The notes under the pieces: generated by a model
What the model was told of the DNA's origin: nothing
The model's input: the letters and a program-made list of their open reading frames with translations, nothing else
Databases searched by the model: none
In this document: positions 35,957 through 46,187 of the stretch, one piece after another
Position numbering within the stretch: position 1 is the stretch's first letter
Layout: each line of letters begins with the position of its first letter
DNA from: Arthrobacter sp. zg-Y919
GTDB taxonomy: Bacteria > Actinomycetota > Actinomycetes > Actinomycetales > Micrococcaceae
Length of the DNA stretch: 64,000 nt
Direction of reading: 5' to 3'
NCBI RefSeq assembly: GCF_030142045.1
Contig: NZ_CP126242.1
Coordinates: forward strand, 2,790,001 to 2,854,000
Program-made: the position numbers and the translations under genes

Positions 35957-36591
35957 GCTCTGAACTCCGTTTCGTGTGAAGCACCGAGGAGTCTGTGGAG
36001 AACCTCAAGTGTTGACATTCCTGATTCGAAGGCGTCAACCATTGCAGGAATATATGCAACTGCATTGGGGTACGACGATAAACGACTGGAGAGTAAGTCA
36101 AGCGGGTCTAACCGACCGTTACCTGGATCAACATTTAGGTCAAGGACAGGTGCTAGGGCTCGGCGAATATGAGGTGTTACTTCCAAGGCATCGGAGACAC
36201 TTCGGGGAAGATCGTCGCCCGTAATAATTAGCTTACGAACCCGTCTCGTATCCGACCGAATGCGCGCGACATCAGCTACGAGGTCATCCGGAATACCATC
36301 CAGTGCGACCAACACCAAGTAGCCATCCCACGACTTGGGATCAGTGTTTACTATGGTCGCCCCAAGGAATTCGATGACCGCATCCTGGGCACGTCCCCAG
36401 TTGCTGACGAGGCTTGGGACTGAGTCGAAGGCCCAAATGGCTATTATTGAATACTCATCTTCAAAGGCTGCGGACCCCTTTGGCCATGTCTCTAGGTATC
36501 GCATTGGGTCTACACGAACCATATTTGATTCGGTAAACAATCGCGTAATCTCAGCAAGTAGAGACTCGTTAGTAACGACCTTGTTAGTCAT
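35953..36591 (-). CDS. Middle protein of the SIR2/ATPase operon (ABC-3C middle component-like)
   Basis: The 212-residue protein has no recognised enzyme motif. It has an N-terminal helical part (NESLLAEITRLFTESN), an alpha/beta core (SIIAIWAFDSVPSLV, DGYLVLVALDGIPDD, RKLIITGDDL) and a helical C-terminus (LDPLDLLSSRL, MVDAFESGMSTLEVLHRLLG). Size and the position between an effector-type gene and a Rad50-like ATPase match the 'middle component' of ABC-three-component systems. It overlaps both neighbours by 4 bp, so all three are translated in coupled fashion and probably form one complex. Confidence 0.7.
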   Translation of the reverse strand: MTNKVVTNESLLAEITRLFTESNMVRVDPMRYLETWPKGSAAFEDEYSIIAIWAFDSVPSLVSNWGRAQDAVIEFLGATIVNTDPKSWDGYLVLVALDGIPDDLVADVARIRSDTRRVRKLIITGDDLPRSVSDALEVTPHIRRALAPVLDLNVDPGNGRLDPLDLLSSRLSSYPNAVAYIPAMVDAFESGMSTLEVLHRLLGASHETEFRA

Positions 36592-38021
36592 CGCATGATC
36601 CCGTCAATAGTAGCCGCGACTTCGCTGAGTGGGGCGTGAAGGAATTCATCAACGAACAAGGGAAAGAGTGTATCCGCTCCTCTAATAAGGTCACCGGAAT
36701 TGCTCGCTCTTATCAAGTCATCCACCCCAGACAAATCCACGTTTGAATTAGTTGCCCCCGCAACCATGACTATGCCGGTACGATTCTGGGGGGCCAGACC
36801 CTCGTTACGGTTGCGGACCTTGGTGCTGATCCCCGCCCAGGAGTTCAGACCCTTGCCATGTGCCATACCGACGACCATGGGAGCGCCGTGGGCGGGGTTC
36901 ACTTTAAACCTGCCATGGTCATCAAGCTCGACTGACGTTGCACTTAAGGCTGTCTTCAACCTGTCCAGGCCCAATAGAAGATGCGCGATGTGTTGGCGCC
37001 GCGCAGAATCGCCTTCCGCTGTGTACTTGCTGGTCTCCAGCAGCCACGTGGAGCGCGCGCTGCCAAGTTTCAACAAGTCAATATTTTCGAGGGGAGCAGT
37101 GACACTCCGCGTCTGCAAAGAGGCCATGCTGGGTTCATCTTTTGCGAGTTGCTCGTGCGCCTCGGTTAGATGATGCAGATGTTCCGTGGTTACTCGCTCG
37201 GCGAGCTTCTGCATGAATTCACCCCAGTAGAGCCCAACAGAGCCAGTGAGGTTCACACCCAGCGCCTCAGAGAATTTTGACTCCTGATTTCGATCCACCA
37301 AGAAGTATGAAGAGTTAGCTTTCGTCGTGAGGCGTGCAACGCTCTCCGTTAGGACATTGGCGGGACTGCCTAGACCAACGAAAATAACAATAGGAGCGGA
37401 GAGATTTGCAGCCGCGATAACGCTCTCCCATTTATCTCGCCACTCAGTGTCTAAGTCGTTCTTCCGCAGCACCCAGTCTTCTTCATTTTGATTGACGCTG
37501 CGGTGGAGGTAGATAATAGAATGAGCACTCAACTTCGCATGCTCGTCGGGCCCCTCGACAAAGGTGACTTCGGACCTATTTCCTAGTTCGGTAAGTGCAT
37601 TCTGAAAGGCAAGGTCATAGTTTAGGGAAATTACATGACGGAGAGCCCCCTCAATAAGCAGAGCGGCCGCGATTAGATGACCCACATTGGGTCTTGCGGT
37701 CCTCCACGAATCCTTGGGCAACCGACTGGTCAGTGGAACCTGGGACCCGTGCTTTGCGTACACTACATCGGCGAGGACAGAGAGGTCGTCCGGGTCATTA
37801 CAGTCTCCTCGCTTCAGCAGACCGTCAGCAACGAGCCGCCGATGAGCCTCCCTCGAGTAGTGCGAACCACTCTCAAATCCTGTCGGTTGCTCCATCGAAA
37901 CGCCTGCACCGACGACTAAGACCACTCGGCTTCCGGCTGCGTCAGTGATTTGTCCGAGAATTTCCGGCGGAATAGCAACCGTGGTTCCGTCCACAGCAAC
38001 TACCTGAGATGTTTCGGTCAC
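36588..38021 (-). CDS. SIR2-family protein, putative NADase effector
   Basis: The 477-residue protein starts at GTG 38021 after GGGGGAAG. The N-terminal half is a SIR2-fold domain: VVGAGVSM (NAD-binding GAGxS), SLNYDLAF (Asn/Asp of the NAD pocket), YLHRSV with the expected catalytic His, and IFVGLGSPAN. The zinc-ribbon cysteines of deacetylase sirtuins are absent, as in bacterial defence SIR2 proteins that deplete NAD+. Residues 300-477 are a separate domain without a known motif, perhaps a partner-binding or sensing part. Sample composition is near 53% G+C (32 of 60 at 36601-36660), much lower than the flanks, suggesting transfer. Confidence 0.85.
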   Translation of the reverse strand: MTETSQVVAVDGTTVAIPPEILGQITDAAGSRVVLVVGAGVSMEQPTGFESGSHYSREAHRRLVADGLLKRGDCNDPDDLSVLADVVYAKHGSQVPLTSRLPKDSWRTARPNVGHLIAAALLIEGALRHVISLNYDLAFQNALTELGNRSEVTFVEGPDEHAKLSAHSIIYLHRSVNQNEEDWVLRKNDLDTEWRDKWESVIAAANLSAPIVIFVGLGSPANVLTESVARLTTKANSSYFLVDRNQESKFSEALGVNLTGSVGLYWGEFMQKLAERVTTEHLHHLTEAHEQLAKDEPSMASLQTRSVTAPLENIDLLKLGSARSTWLLETSKYTAEGDSARRQHIAHLLLGLDRLKTALSATSVELDDHGRFKVNPAHGAPMVVGMAHGKGLNSWAGISTKVRNRNEGLAPQNRTGIVMVAGATNSNVDLSGVDDLIRASNSGDLIRGADTLFPLFVDEFLHAPLSEVAATIDGIMR

Positions 38022-38463
38022 TCTTCCCCCATGACTCTGATGCAGGTGAACACGACGAATACGCGATTAAGTGTAATAAGTCAGACAGTCTAACCGGTTG
38101 AACCACATTTTGAACCTGCACACTGCGTTAGGTCGATAAAGGCCAGTCACCCAGCTAATAACAAGGTGTGAGATCTAGTCGCAAAGTCATGGGTGGCTTC
38201 ATCGCACCGATATCGCCGCCGGACCCGATAGTCTCCGTGTGCGGTCTTTGTTGCAAAATCTCCAATTGCTGCGCTGCGGTCAAGACAACGGCTCGGCCCT
38301 CGCGAGTCCTCACCTAGGGACTTCGGTTCCCGGTCGCCAGTCAACGCGGTGTGTGACATTGACCTTGCCTCGGAATAGGCAAGGCCTTTCACGTGGTTGT
38401 CGCTGGATAGACAAACTTCAGCTCAATGGAACCTTCCTGCGGGCGCGCAACAGAAAGAACCAC
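38022..38463. other. Gene-free stretch upstream of the SIR2 operon
   Basis: This 442-bp stretch is AT-rich on its left side, where the SIR2 promoter must lie (TTATTACACTTAAT on the minus strand near 38068-38081). A CCTTGCC/GGCAAGG hairpin at 38363-38384, with a short T tract on the plus strand, may be the terminator of a lost gene. No coding segment was recognised. Confidence 0.4.
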
Positions 38464-39543
38464 TTGAAACTCTTTACCCCCCTCACCGTCGGCGCCATGG
38501 AACTGCCCAACCGCCTCGTCATGGCACCGATGTCCCGCGTACGCGCCGACCGCAACGGCGTGCCCACCGACATCATGGTCGAGCACTACCGCCAGCGCGC
38601 ATCCATGGGCCTGATCATCACTGACGGCATCTACCCCTCCTTCACCGGCCAGGGCAACGCCCTGATGCCCGGCCTGGTCACCGAGGAACACGTCGCCGGC
38701 TGGAAGCGCGTCACCGACGCCGTGCACGCCGCCGGCGGCCGGATCGTCGCCCAGCTGATGCACTCCGGACGCGTCGCGCACGAGAACATCAACGGCGGCC
38801 GCCCCGTCGTCGCCCCCAGCGCCATCGCGGTTGAAGGCATGGCACACACCTACGACGGCAAACAGCCCTTCCCCGTGCCGCACGCCCTCACCGAAGCCGA
38901 ACTCCCCGGCGTCGTGCAGGACTTCGTCTCCGCCGCGCGGAATGCCATGAAGGCAGGGTTCGACGGCGTGGAGCTGCACGGTGCCAACGGGTACCTGCTG
39001 CAGGAATTCCTCTCCCCCGTCTCCAACACGCGCACCGACAACTACGGCGGATCGCCGGAGAATCGTGCCCGCCTGGTCATCGAGGCGTTCCGTGCCGTGG
39101 CCGAGGCCATCGGCGCCGAGCACACCGGCATCCGCATCTCCCCGGAGCACAACATCCAGGGCGTGCTGGAAACCGACCGCGCCGACGTGACCGCCACCTA
39201 CACCGCCCTGGTGGACGGCATCGCCGATCTGAAGCCGGCGTACCTGAGCATCCTGCACGCCGATCCGGCCGACGAGATGGTCCAGGGCCTGCGCCACCGG
39301 TTCGGCGGACCGGTGCTGATGAACACCGGCTTCGGCTCGGTCACCACCCGCGACGACGCCGTCATGCTGCTCGAAGAGAACCTGGCCGACGCCGCCGTCG
39401 TCGGCCGTCCCGTGATCGCCAACCCGGACCTGGCCCGCCGCTGGCAGGAGGACCACCCGCTGAACGAGATCGACCAGGCCACCGTCTACACCGACGGTGC
39501 CGCCGGCTACACGGACTACCCGGAGCTGGCTCCAGTTTCCTAG
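38464..39543 (+). CDS. Old yellow enzyme / alkene reductase (complete copy)
   Basis: A TTG at 38464 starts the expected N-terminus KLFTPLTVGAMELPNRLVMAPMS, giving 359 residues; the 75 codons upstream in frame lack similarity. It is an FMN-dependent TIM-barrel ene-reductase: GLIITDGIYP, IVAQLMHSGR, ELHGANGYLLQEFLSP (His/Asn-type substrate pair HxxN), TDNYGGSPENRARL and VVGRPVIANPDL. It reduces activated C=C bonds with NAD(P)H. Broken copies of its 3' half lie at 43952-44527 and 55255-55339. A strong terminator follows. Confidence 0.9.
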   Translation: MKLFTPLTVGAMELPNRLVMAPMSRVRADRNGVPTDIMVEHYRQRASMGLIITDGIYPSFTGQGNALMPGLVTEEHVAGWKRVTDAVHAAGGRIVAQLMHSGRVAHENINGGRPVVAPSAIAVEGMAHTYDGKQPFPVPHALTEAELPGVVQDFVSAARNAMKAGFDGVELHGANGYLLQEFLSPVSNTRTDNYGGSPENRARLVIEAFRAVAEAIGAEHTGIRISPEHNIQGVLETDRADVTATYTALVDGIADLKPAYLSILHADPADEMVQGLRHRFGGPVLMNTGFGSVTTRDDAVMLLEENLADAAVVGRPVIANPDLARRWQEDHPLNEIDQATVYTDGAAGYTDYPELAPVS

Positions 39544-39558
39544 CCCGACCGAACGACG

Positions 39559-39595
39559 ACGGCAGGCCTTCCGCACGATGCGGGAGGCCTGCCGT
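39559..39595 (+). terminator. Rho-independent terminator after the ene-reductase gene
   Basis: A 17-base stem (ACGGCAGGCCTTCCGCA with one mismatched pair) and 3-base loop begin 15 bases after the stop. Confidence 0.75.
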
Positions 39596-39758
39596 TCCGT
39601 CGGTGCGGGGGAATCACGCCGTTGACGCGGCACGAACCAAGGGCAGACTGGCCAACCGCAGTGCGGGACTCCCGCACTTCCGTTGCTATGCTCGCGATAG
39701 ATAGATAAGACAGAAACCGATTGGGGGTCGGGAAGCCGCATGGCTGACGACCACCGGC

Positions 39759-39803
39759 TCCACCGAAGCGGGCGAGCACAACTGCTTTCATACGGTCAGT
39801 CAT
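39759..39803 (-). pseudogene. 5' end of a truncated zinc-less/quinone-type alcohol dehydrogenase gene
   Basis: After an AGGAGCAG site the minus strand encodes MTDRMKAVVLARFGG, the standard start of MDR-family quinone oxidoreductases or alcohol dehydrogenases, then loses similarity at once. It appears to be a gene start cut off by a rearrangement. The rest of 39604-39869 holds no recognisable gene; a short frame from ATG 39740 is probably meaningless. Confidence 0.45.
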
Positions 39804-39869
39804 AACACTGCTCCTAATCAGGATTGCTGCCCTGCGCCTGTCGCTCTGGCGCGGGGAACTAACGCTGTA

Positions 39870-42030
<2,161 letters not shown>

Positions 42031-42250
42031 ATGGCAACAGTAATCCTCGTGCGGCACGGCCGGACCCCCGGCGTCGAACTCGACGCCGCCCGGCGAAGCC
42101 ACCGTCACCGTTGCCGACGTTGCGGCACTGCTGGCTCCGGTGGAATGGACCATTAGGTCCGCCGACACGCAGTTCCGCACCGTCACGGCGCCGGACGGAC
42201 AGACCGTCACCCTGCCCGACGTCGTTGTGCAGGCCGCGCGCCGGAGCTAG
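42031..42250 (+). pseudogene. Mosaic of a histidine-phosphatase start and an unrelated gene end
   Basis: The ATG at 42031 begins MATVILVRHGRTPGVELDAAR, the start of an MSMEG_4193-type phosphatase but lacking the residues that normally lie between RHGR and RTPGVELD. The frame stops at 42156. From about 42090, in another frame, a different coding end appears (ATVTVADVAALLAPVEWTIR ... stop at 42250), methyltransferase-like in character. The two pieces are fused by deletion, so neither gene is functional. Confidence 0.55.
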
Positions 42251-42313
42251 AATCCCCCGCCGAGCTACGCCACCCTCCAGGACCCCGTGCCCGAGCTCGC
42301 CGTGTGGCCGCAC

Positions 42314-43021
42314 CTAGCCGTCGCGCCAGGAACCCCGCAGAACCTCGATGCCATCCAGCAGAACGTCCAGCCCGACGGCGAACTCGGTGTCGTAGTCGTA
42401 GCCCTCCTTGGCTAGCTCCTCCACCACTTCGAGCAGGTACGGATACCGGGCAGCAGCCTCCGCCGACTCAGCATCGCGGGTGGCAGCGGCGGCCTCGGCC
42501 GACTCTTCCGGGGTCTCGAAGGACAGGGTCTCCTGCTGCAGCGCGAAGCCGTACACGTAGGCGTCCAGCAGGCTGGTGACGTGGACGGTGGTCCGGAAGG
42601 AAAAACCGTTCTCCCTTAAGCAGCCCAGCAGCGTGTTGTGTTGGCGCAGGCTCTCCGGGCCCGGGCGTCCTGCTGCTTCCATCCGCCCCACCGCCCAGCG
42701 GTGCCGGACCAGTGCGGCCCGGAGGGAGACGGCACGGTCCCGCATGGCCTGCTTCCAGCCGTGCCCGGCGTCAGGCTCCGTGACCTCGCTCCAGACGAGA
42801 TCCACCATGCCCTCGAGCAGTTCCTGCTTATTGGCCACGTGCTTATACAGCGCCATGGGAACCACACCGAGTTCCTGGGAGAGGGTGCGCATGGTGAAAC
42901 CCTCGATACCCACCTGGTCAGCCAGTTCGACGCCGGCGCGGAGTACGGCTTCCCGGTTCAGGCGCGGTCGGGACACGGGCGGCTGCTGCCGGTCCTTGGG
43001 TTCCTGCGGCAAAGCGGCCAC
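42314..43021 (-). CDS. TetR-family regulator (TetR class, long ligand domain)
   Basis: The 235-residue protein has an N-terminal helix-turn-helix (NREAVLRAGVELADQVGIEG, then TMRTLSQELGVVPMALYKHV) and a C-terminal TetR_C domain with SLLDAYVYGFALQQE and FAVGLDVLLDGIEVLR, as in tetracycline-repressor-class regulators. It is divergent from a DUF4386 membrane protein gene. Two GTGTA-N5-TACAC boxes in the shared region are its likely targets. Confidence 0.92.
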   Translation of the reverse strand: MAALPQEPKDRQQPPVSRPRLNREAVLRAGVELADQVGIEGFTMRTLSQELGVVPMALYKHVANKQELLEGMVDLVWSEVTEPDAGHGWKQAMRDRAVSLRAALVRHRWAVGRMEAAGRPGPESLRQHNTLLGCLRENGFSFRTTVHVTSLLDAYVYGFALQQETLSFETPEESAEAAAATRDAESAEAAARYPYLLEVVEELAKEGYDYDTEFAVGLDVLLDGIEVLRGSWRDG

Positions 43022-43039
43022 CTTCCTGGGAATTGATGC

Positions 43040-43095
43040 TTGACAGAGTGTACGTCATACACCTACGTTCATCGCATGTGGTGTACGAAGTACAC
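43040..43095 (+). promoter_or_regulatory. Promoter with two TetR boxes before the DUF4386 gene
   Basis: TTGACA (43040-43045), an 18-base spacer and TACGTT (43064-43069) form a promoter. Operator GTGTACGTCATACAC (43048-43062) lies in the spacer and GTGTACGAAGTACAC (43081-43095) just downstream. Their centres are 33 bp apart, three helical turns, which suits cooperative binding. Confidence 0.8.
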
Positions 43096-43116
43096 CTTTG
43101 GCCGACAGGGAGCACC

Positions 43117-43851
43117 ATGCAAGCCTCCAACCGGACCGCCCGGACCGCCGGGATCCTTTTCCTCCTCACCTTTGTCTCGGCCATCGCCGGGGCCGCACTG
43201 TACGCACCGCTGCTCACCGACCCGAACTACCTCACGGGGCCCGGTGCGGACACCCGGATACTGCTCGGCGCGGTCTGCGAACTGGTGCTGATCATCACGA
43301 ACATCGGCACCGCCGTCGTATTGTTTCCCGTCCTCCGCCGCTACAGCGAGACCGCCGCGGTTGGCTATCTCGCGGCCCGGATTGTGGAATGCACATTCAT
43401 TGCCGTCGGCATCCTCAGCGTGCTCACCGTGGTGACGCTGCGGCAGACCGCCGGTGCCGACGCCGCTGAGTACCTGCCCGTGGCCCGGGCACTGGTGGCA
43501 GTGCATGGCTGGACATTCCTGCTGGGCCCGGGCTTTGTGGTCGGGATCGGGAACGGACTACTGCTCGGCTTCCTGATGTACCGCTCGCATCTGGTGCCGC
43601 GGCCGATGGCATTGTTCGGTCTGATTGGCGGTCCGCTGATGTCGATGTCCGGTATTGCCGTGCTCTTCGGAGCCTATGGGCAGTCCTCGGTTCCCTCTGC
43701 CCTGGCCACCCTTCCCGAGATCATCTGGGAGGCCTCGCTGGGGATCTACCTGGTGGTGGTCGGCTTCCGCCGGCCGCGGAACACTGGAACAACCGAAGCC
43801 ACCCTCGAACAACCTCATGTCTTGGGGAAGCTCGCGAACGAGCACTCCTAA
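43117..43851 (+). CDS. DUF4386 family membrane protein
   Basis: The ATG at 43117, after an AGGGAG site, gives 244 residues with six or seven membrane helices, beginning TARTAGILFLLTFVSAIAGA and including TRILLGAVCELVLIITNIGTAVVLF and FGLIGGPLMSMSGIAVLFGA. This is the DUF4386 pattern; the family has no known function. Tight TetR-type control by the divergent regulator suggests a role in response to a small molecule. The last 15 residues are hydrophilic. Confidence 0.88.
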   Translation: MQASNRTARTAGILFLLTFVSAIAGAALYAPLLTDPNYLTGPGADTRILLGAVCELVLIITNIGTAVVLFPVLRRYSETAAVGYLAARIVECTFIAVGILSVLTVVTLRQTAGADAAEYLPVARALVAVHGWTFLLGPGFVVGIGNGLLLGFLMYRSHLVPRPMALFGLIGGPLMSMSGIAVLFGAYGQSSVPSALATLPEIIWEASLGIYLVVVGFRRPRNTGTTEATLEQPHVLGKLANEHS

Positions 43852-43951
43852 GGTGGTCGGACGCACGCCTGCGGTCACCCTGTTTGAACTGGCCGACGGC
43901 GCCATCCGCCCCTGACGATCGGGCCCTAGCAACAACCTATTCCGGCTGACC

Positions 43952-44527
43952 CGCACCGACAACTACGGCGGCTCCCCGGAGAACCGCGCCCGGATGGTCA
44001 TCGAGACCTTCCGCGCCGTGGCCGAGGCCGTCGGCGCCGAGCACACCGGCATCCGCATCTCCCCGGAACACAACATCCAGGGTGTGCTGGAAACCGACCG
44101 CGCCGACGTGACCGCCACCTACACCGCCCTGGTGGACGGCATCGCCGACCTGAAGCCCGCCTACCTGTCCATCCTGCACGCCGATCCGGCCGACGAGCTG
44201 ATCCAGGGCCTGCGCCACCGCTTCGGCGGCCCGGTGCTGCTGAACACCGGCTTCGGCTCGGTCACCACCCGCAGCGACGCCGTCATGCTGCTCGAGGAGG
44301 ACCTGGCCGACGCCGCCGTCGTCGGCCGCCCCGTGATCGCCAACCCGGACCTCGCCCGCCGCTGGCAGGAAGACCACCCGCTGAACGAGATCGACCAGGC
44401 TACCGTCTACACCGACGGTGCCGCCGGCTACACGGACTACCCGGAGCTGGCTCCCAACGAAGCACCCGACGCGCCCGCCTCGTCGAGTGAGGCCCACGCC
44501 ACTCCTACGAGGGAGCAACCGAACTGA
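43952..44527 (+). pseudogene. 3' fragment of an old-yellow-enzyme gene
   Basis: The reading frame matches the C-terminal 168 residues of the ene-reductase at 38464 from RTDNYGGSPENRAR to TDYPELAP, with scattered substitutions, but has no start and lacks the FMN-barrel N-terminal half. After ELAP it runs into a different tail (NEAPDAPASSSEAHATPTRE). The left edge is abrupt. Its end overlaps the 2-hydroxyacid dehydrogenase gene by 23 bp. It is a separate paralogue rather than a recent exact duplicate. Confidence 0.8.
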
Positions 44528-45545
44528 AAGGATTTGCCCGGTAGCGCAATGCTTCGCCGCGGATGTACCGCCCGACTTCAGCAGCGATGATTTCTGCCGC
44601 GTTCCGGGCAGTTTCCTTGCTTGAGCCCGCCAGATGTGGGGTCATAACGACCCCGGCCGTGGTGAGGAGCCGTGAGTCGCCGGAGATCGGCTCTTCGGGG
44701 AATACGTCAAAGGCAGCTCCGAAGAGCTGGCCGCGCTCCAGAGCGTCCAGCGCGGCATCGTAGTCGAGGAGTGCTCCCCGAGCGCAGTTCACCAGTATGG
44801 AACCTGCCGGCATGGATGCAATTTCCGCAGCTCCAATCATGCCCGCAGTCTCTTCCGTTGCGCGGGCGTGGAGGGACACAATCCGGGACCGTCTGAGCAG
44901 TTCAGGCAGATCCACAAGTTGCGCAGAGCCGACGTCTTCCTGACGGACGTAGGGGTCGTAGACGAGGACATCAGCACCGAATCCTCCGAGGATGCGGGCC
45001 ACTTTCCGGCCGATGGCGCCGTAGCCGATCAGTCCGACGATGCTTCCCTCAAGTTCAGGCCCAACACGGTCATACATGTAGTAGTCGCCGCGCCACTGCC
45101 CTCCCAGGAGATCGCCGTGGGTCGACGGGATCCGGCGTGCCGCAGCGAGCATCATTGCAACCGTATGTTCCGCGGTGGCAGTGGAGTTCCGCCCCGGGGC
45201 GTACGTTATGGCTACTCCGTGCCGGGTTGCGGCCTCAAGATTGGCGTTGACGGGCCCCCCTCTGCCGATGCAGAAGAGACGCAGGTCGGGACAGGCTGAG
45301 AGCACCTTCTCCGTTAGTGGAGCCATTTGGGTTACACATATCTCTACTCCCTGCAGCGCCTGGATCAACTCGTCCTCAGTACCGGAGGCCTCATCCACCT
45401 CTCCGACCCGGCCGAAGGGTTGCACCGGCCAAGGAAGTGTTAGTTCGCTCAAGGTAACTCCGGCCGGAATCTGACGATTGATGGCGTCGACGAGCAGGCT
45501 GGCAGTCACGAAGTGATCACCAGCGGCCAGAATGCGCATATTCAT
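44505..45545 (-). CDS. D-isomer-specific 2-hydroxyacid dehydrogenase
   Basis: The 346-residue protein has the NAD-binding motif GLIGYGAIGRKVA (GxGxxG), with the catalytic set R in NCARGALLD, E in FPEEPI, and H in TPHLAGSS, plus NSTATAEHTVAMML. It interconverts a 2-keto acid and a D-2-hydroxyacid. It ends the minus-strand operon after a SorC regulator, two sugar kinases and a histidine phosphatase, so a sugar-acid or phosphohydroxy acid made from a polyol is a plausible substrate. Confidence 0.92.
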   Translation of the reverse strand: MNMRILAAGDHFVTASLLVDAINRQIPAGVTLSELTLPWPVQPFGRVGEVDEASGTEDELIQALQGVEICVTQMAPLTEKVLSACPDLRLFCIGRGGPVNANLEAATRHGVAITYAPGRNSTATAEHTVAMMLAAARRIPSTHGDLLGGQWRGDYYMYDRVGPELEGSIVGLIGYGAIGRKVARILGGFGADVLVYDPYVRQEDVGSAQLVDLPELLRRSRIVSLHARATEETAGMIGAAEIASMPAGSILVNCARGALLDYDAALDALERGQLFGAAFDVFPEEPISGDSRLLTTAGVVMTPHLAGSSKETARNAAEIIAAEVGRYIRGEALRYRANPFSSVAPS

Positions 45546-45554
45546 GAAGCGTCC

Positions 45555-46187
45555 TTAATTGGAGGAGTTGCAGACAGGTTTGGCTACGGCATCAGCGTTG
45601 TACCTCAAAAGGGCGGGTTGTCCGTTGTTTAGCCTGAGTTCGGTCAGCGAGCAGTTTTTCAACTCTGGGAAAACCCGCCGATAGTTGGATGTGTTGATGC
45701 CCAGGTAGGTGGCCAGGGCGAGTCGGAGGACGGTGGAGTGCGCGACGACGAGGACACGGCCTGCAGGGGACCCGGCGCTGATCCCCCCGAGAATCTCGCA
45801 GAACCGGGACGCAGCGCGAGTTGGATCTTCTCCGCCGGGAAGGTGGTGCACCACCGGATCCTTTTCGAACGCAGCCAAGGACTCGGGGAATCGCTCCTGC
45901 ATCTCGGCCTTAGTTAGTCCCTCTCCCTCGCCGAAATCAAGCTCGGCGAGCCGGGCGTCCGTGTTGAGCGGAAGGGACGCAGCGGTTGCGGCCTTCCGTG
46001 CTGTGAATTCCGCCCGGCTGAGCGGGGAGGACCACACTCCCGTCAGGGACGCCGTCGCTGCCCACGCGGCGAGCCGGTCGCCCTGGTTGAGTCCGTGCGG
46101 CGTAAGCGCTACGTCTGTCAGCCCCGCGTAGCGGTTCTCCGCATGCCAGACCGTTTCTCCGTGGCGGACCAAAAAGAAGGTAGTCAT
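45555..46187 (-). CDS. Histidine phosphatase (phosphoglycerate mutase-like)
   Basis: The ATG at 46187, after AAGGAGAG, gives 210 residues. It has the catalytic LVRHGETVWHAENRYAG motif, SPLSRAEFTARK, ELDFGEGEGLTKAEM with the second acid, and VVAHSTVLR with the second His. Members remove phosphate from sugar phosphates or act as mutases. The ATGA overlap with the upstream kinase gene and the operon context point to a sugar phosphate substrate. Confidence 0.92.
   Translation of the reverse strand: MTTFFLVRHGETVWHAENRYAGLTDVALTPHGLNQGDRLAAWAATASLTGVWSSPLSRAEFTARKAATAASLPLNTDARLAELDFGEGEGLTKAEMQERFPESLAAFEKDPVVHHLPGGEDPTRAASRFCEILGGISAGSPAGRVLVVAHSTVLRLALATYLGINTSNYRRVFPELKNCSLTELRLNNGQPALLRYNADAVAKPVCNSSN

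Noticed and set aside
33600-38463. Prophage or integrative element with identifiable ends
   Set aside because: No integrase, excisionase, phage gene or clear flanking repeat was found around the SIR2 operon, so only 'island' is supported.
38389-39741. 450-codon minus-strand frame opposite the ene-reductase
   Set aside because: Shadow of the conserved plus-strand gene; a similar shadow also appears opposite the 3' fragment at 43937-44518, as expected from a duplicated sequence.
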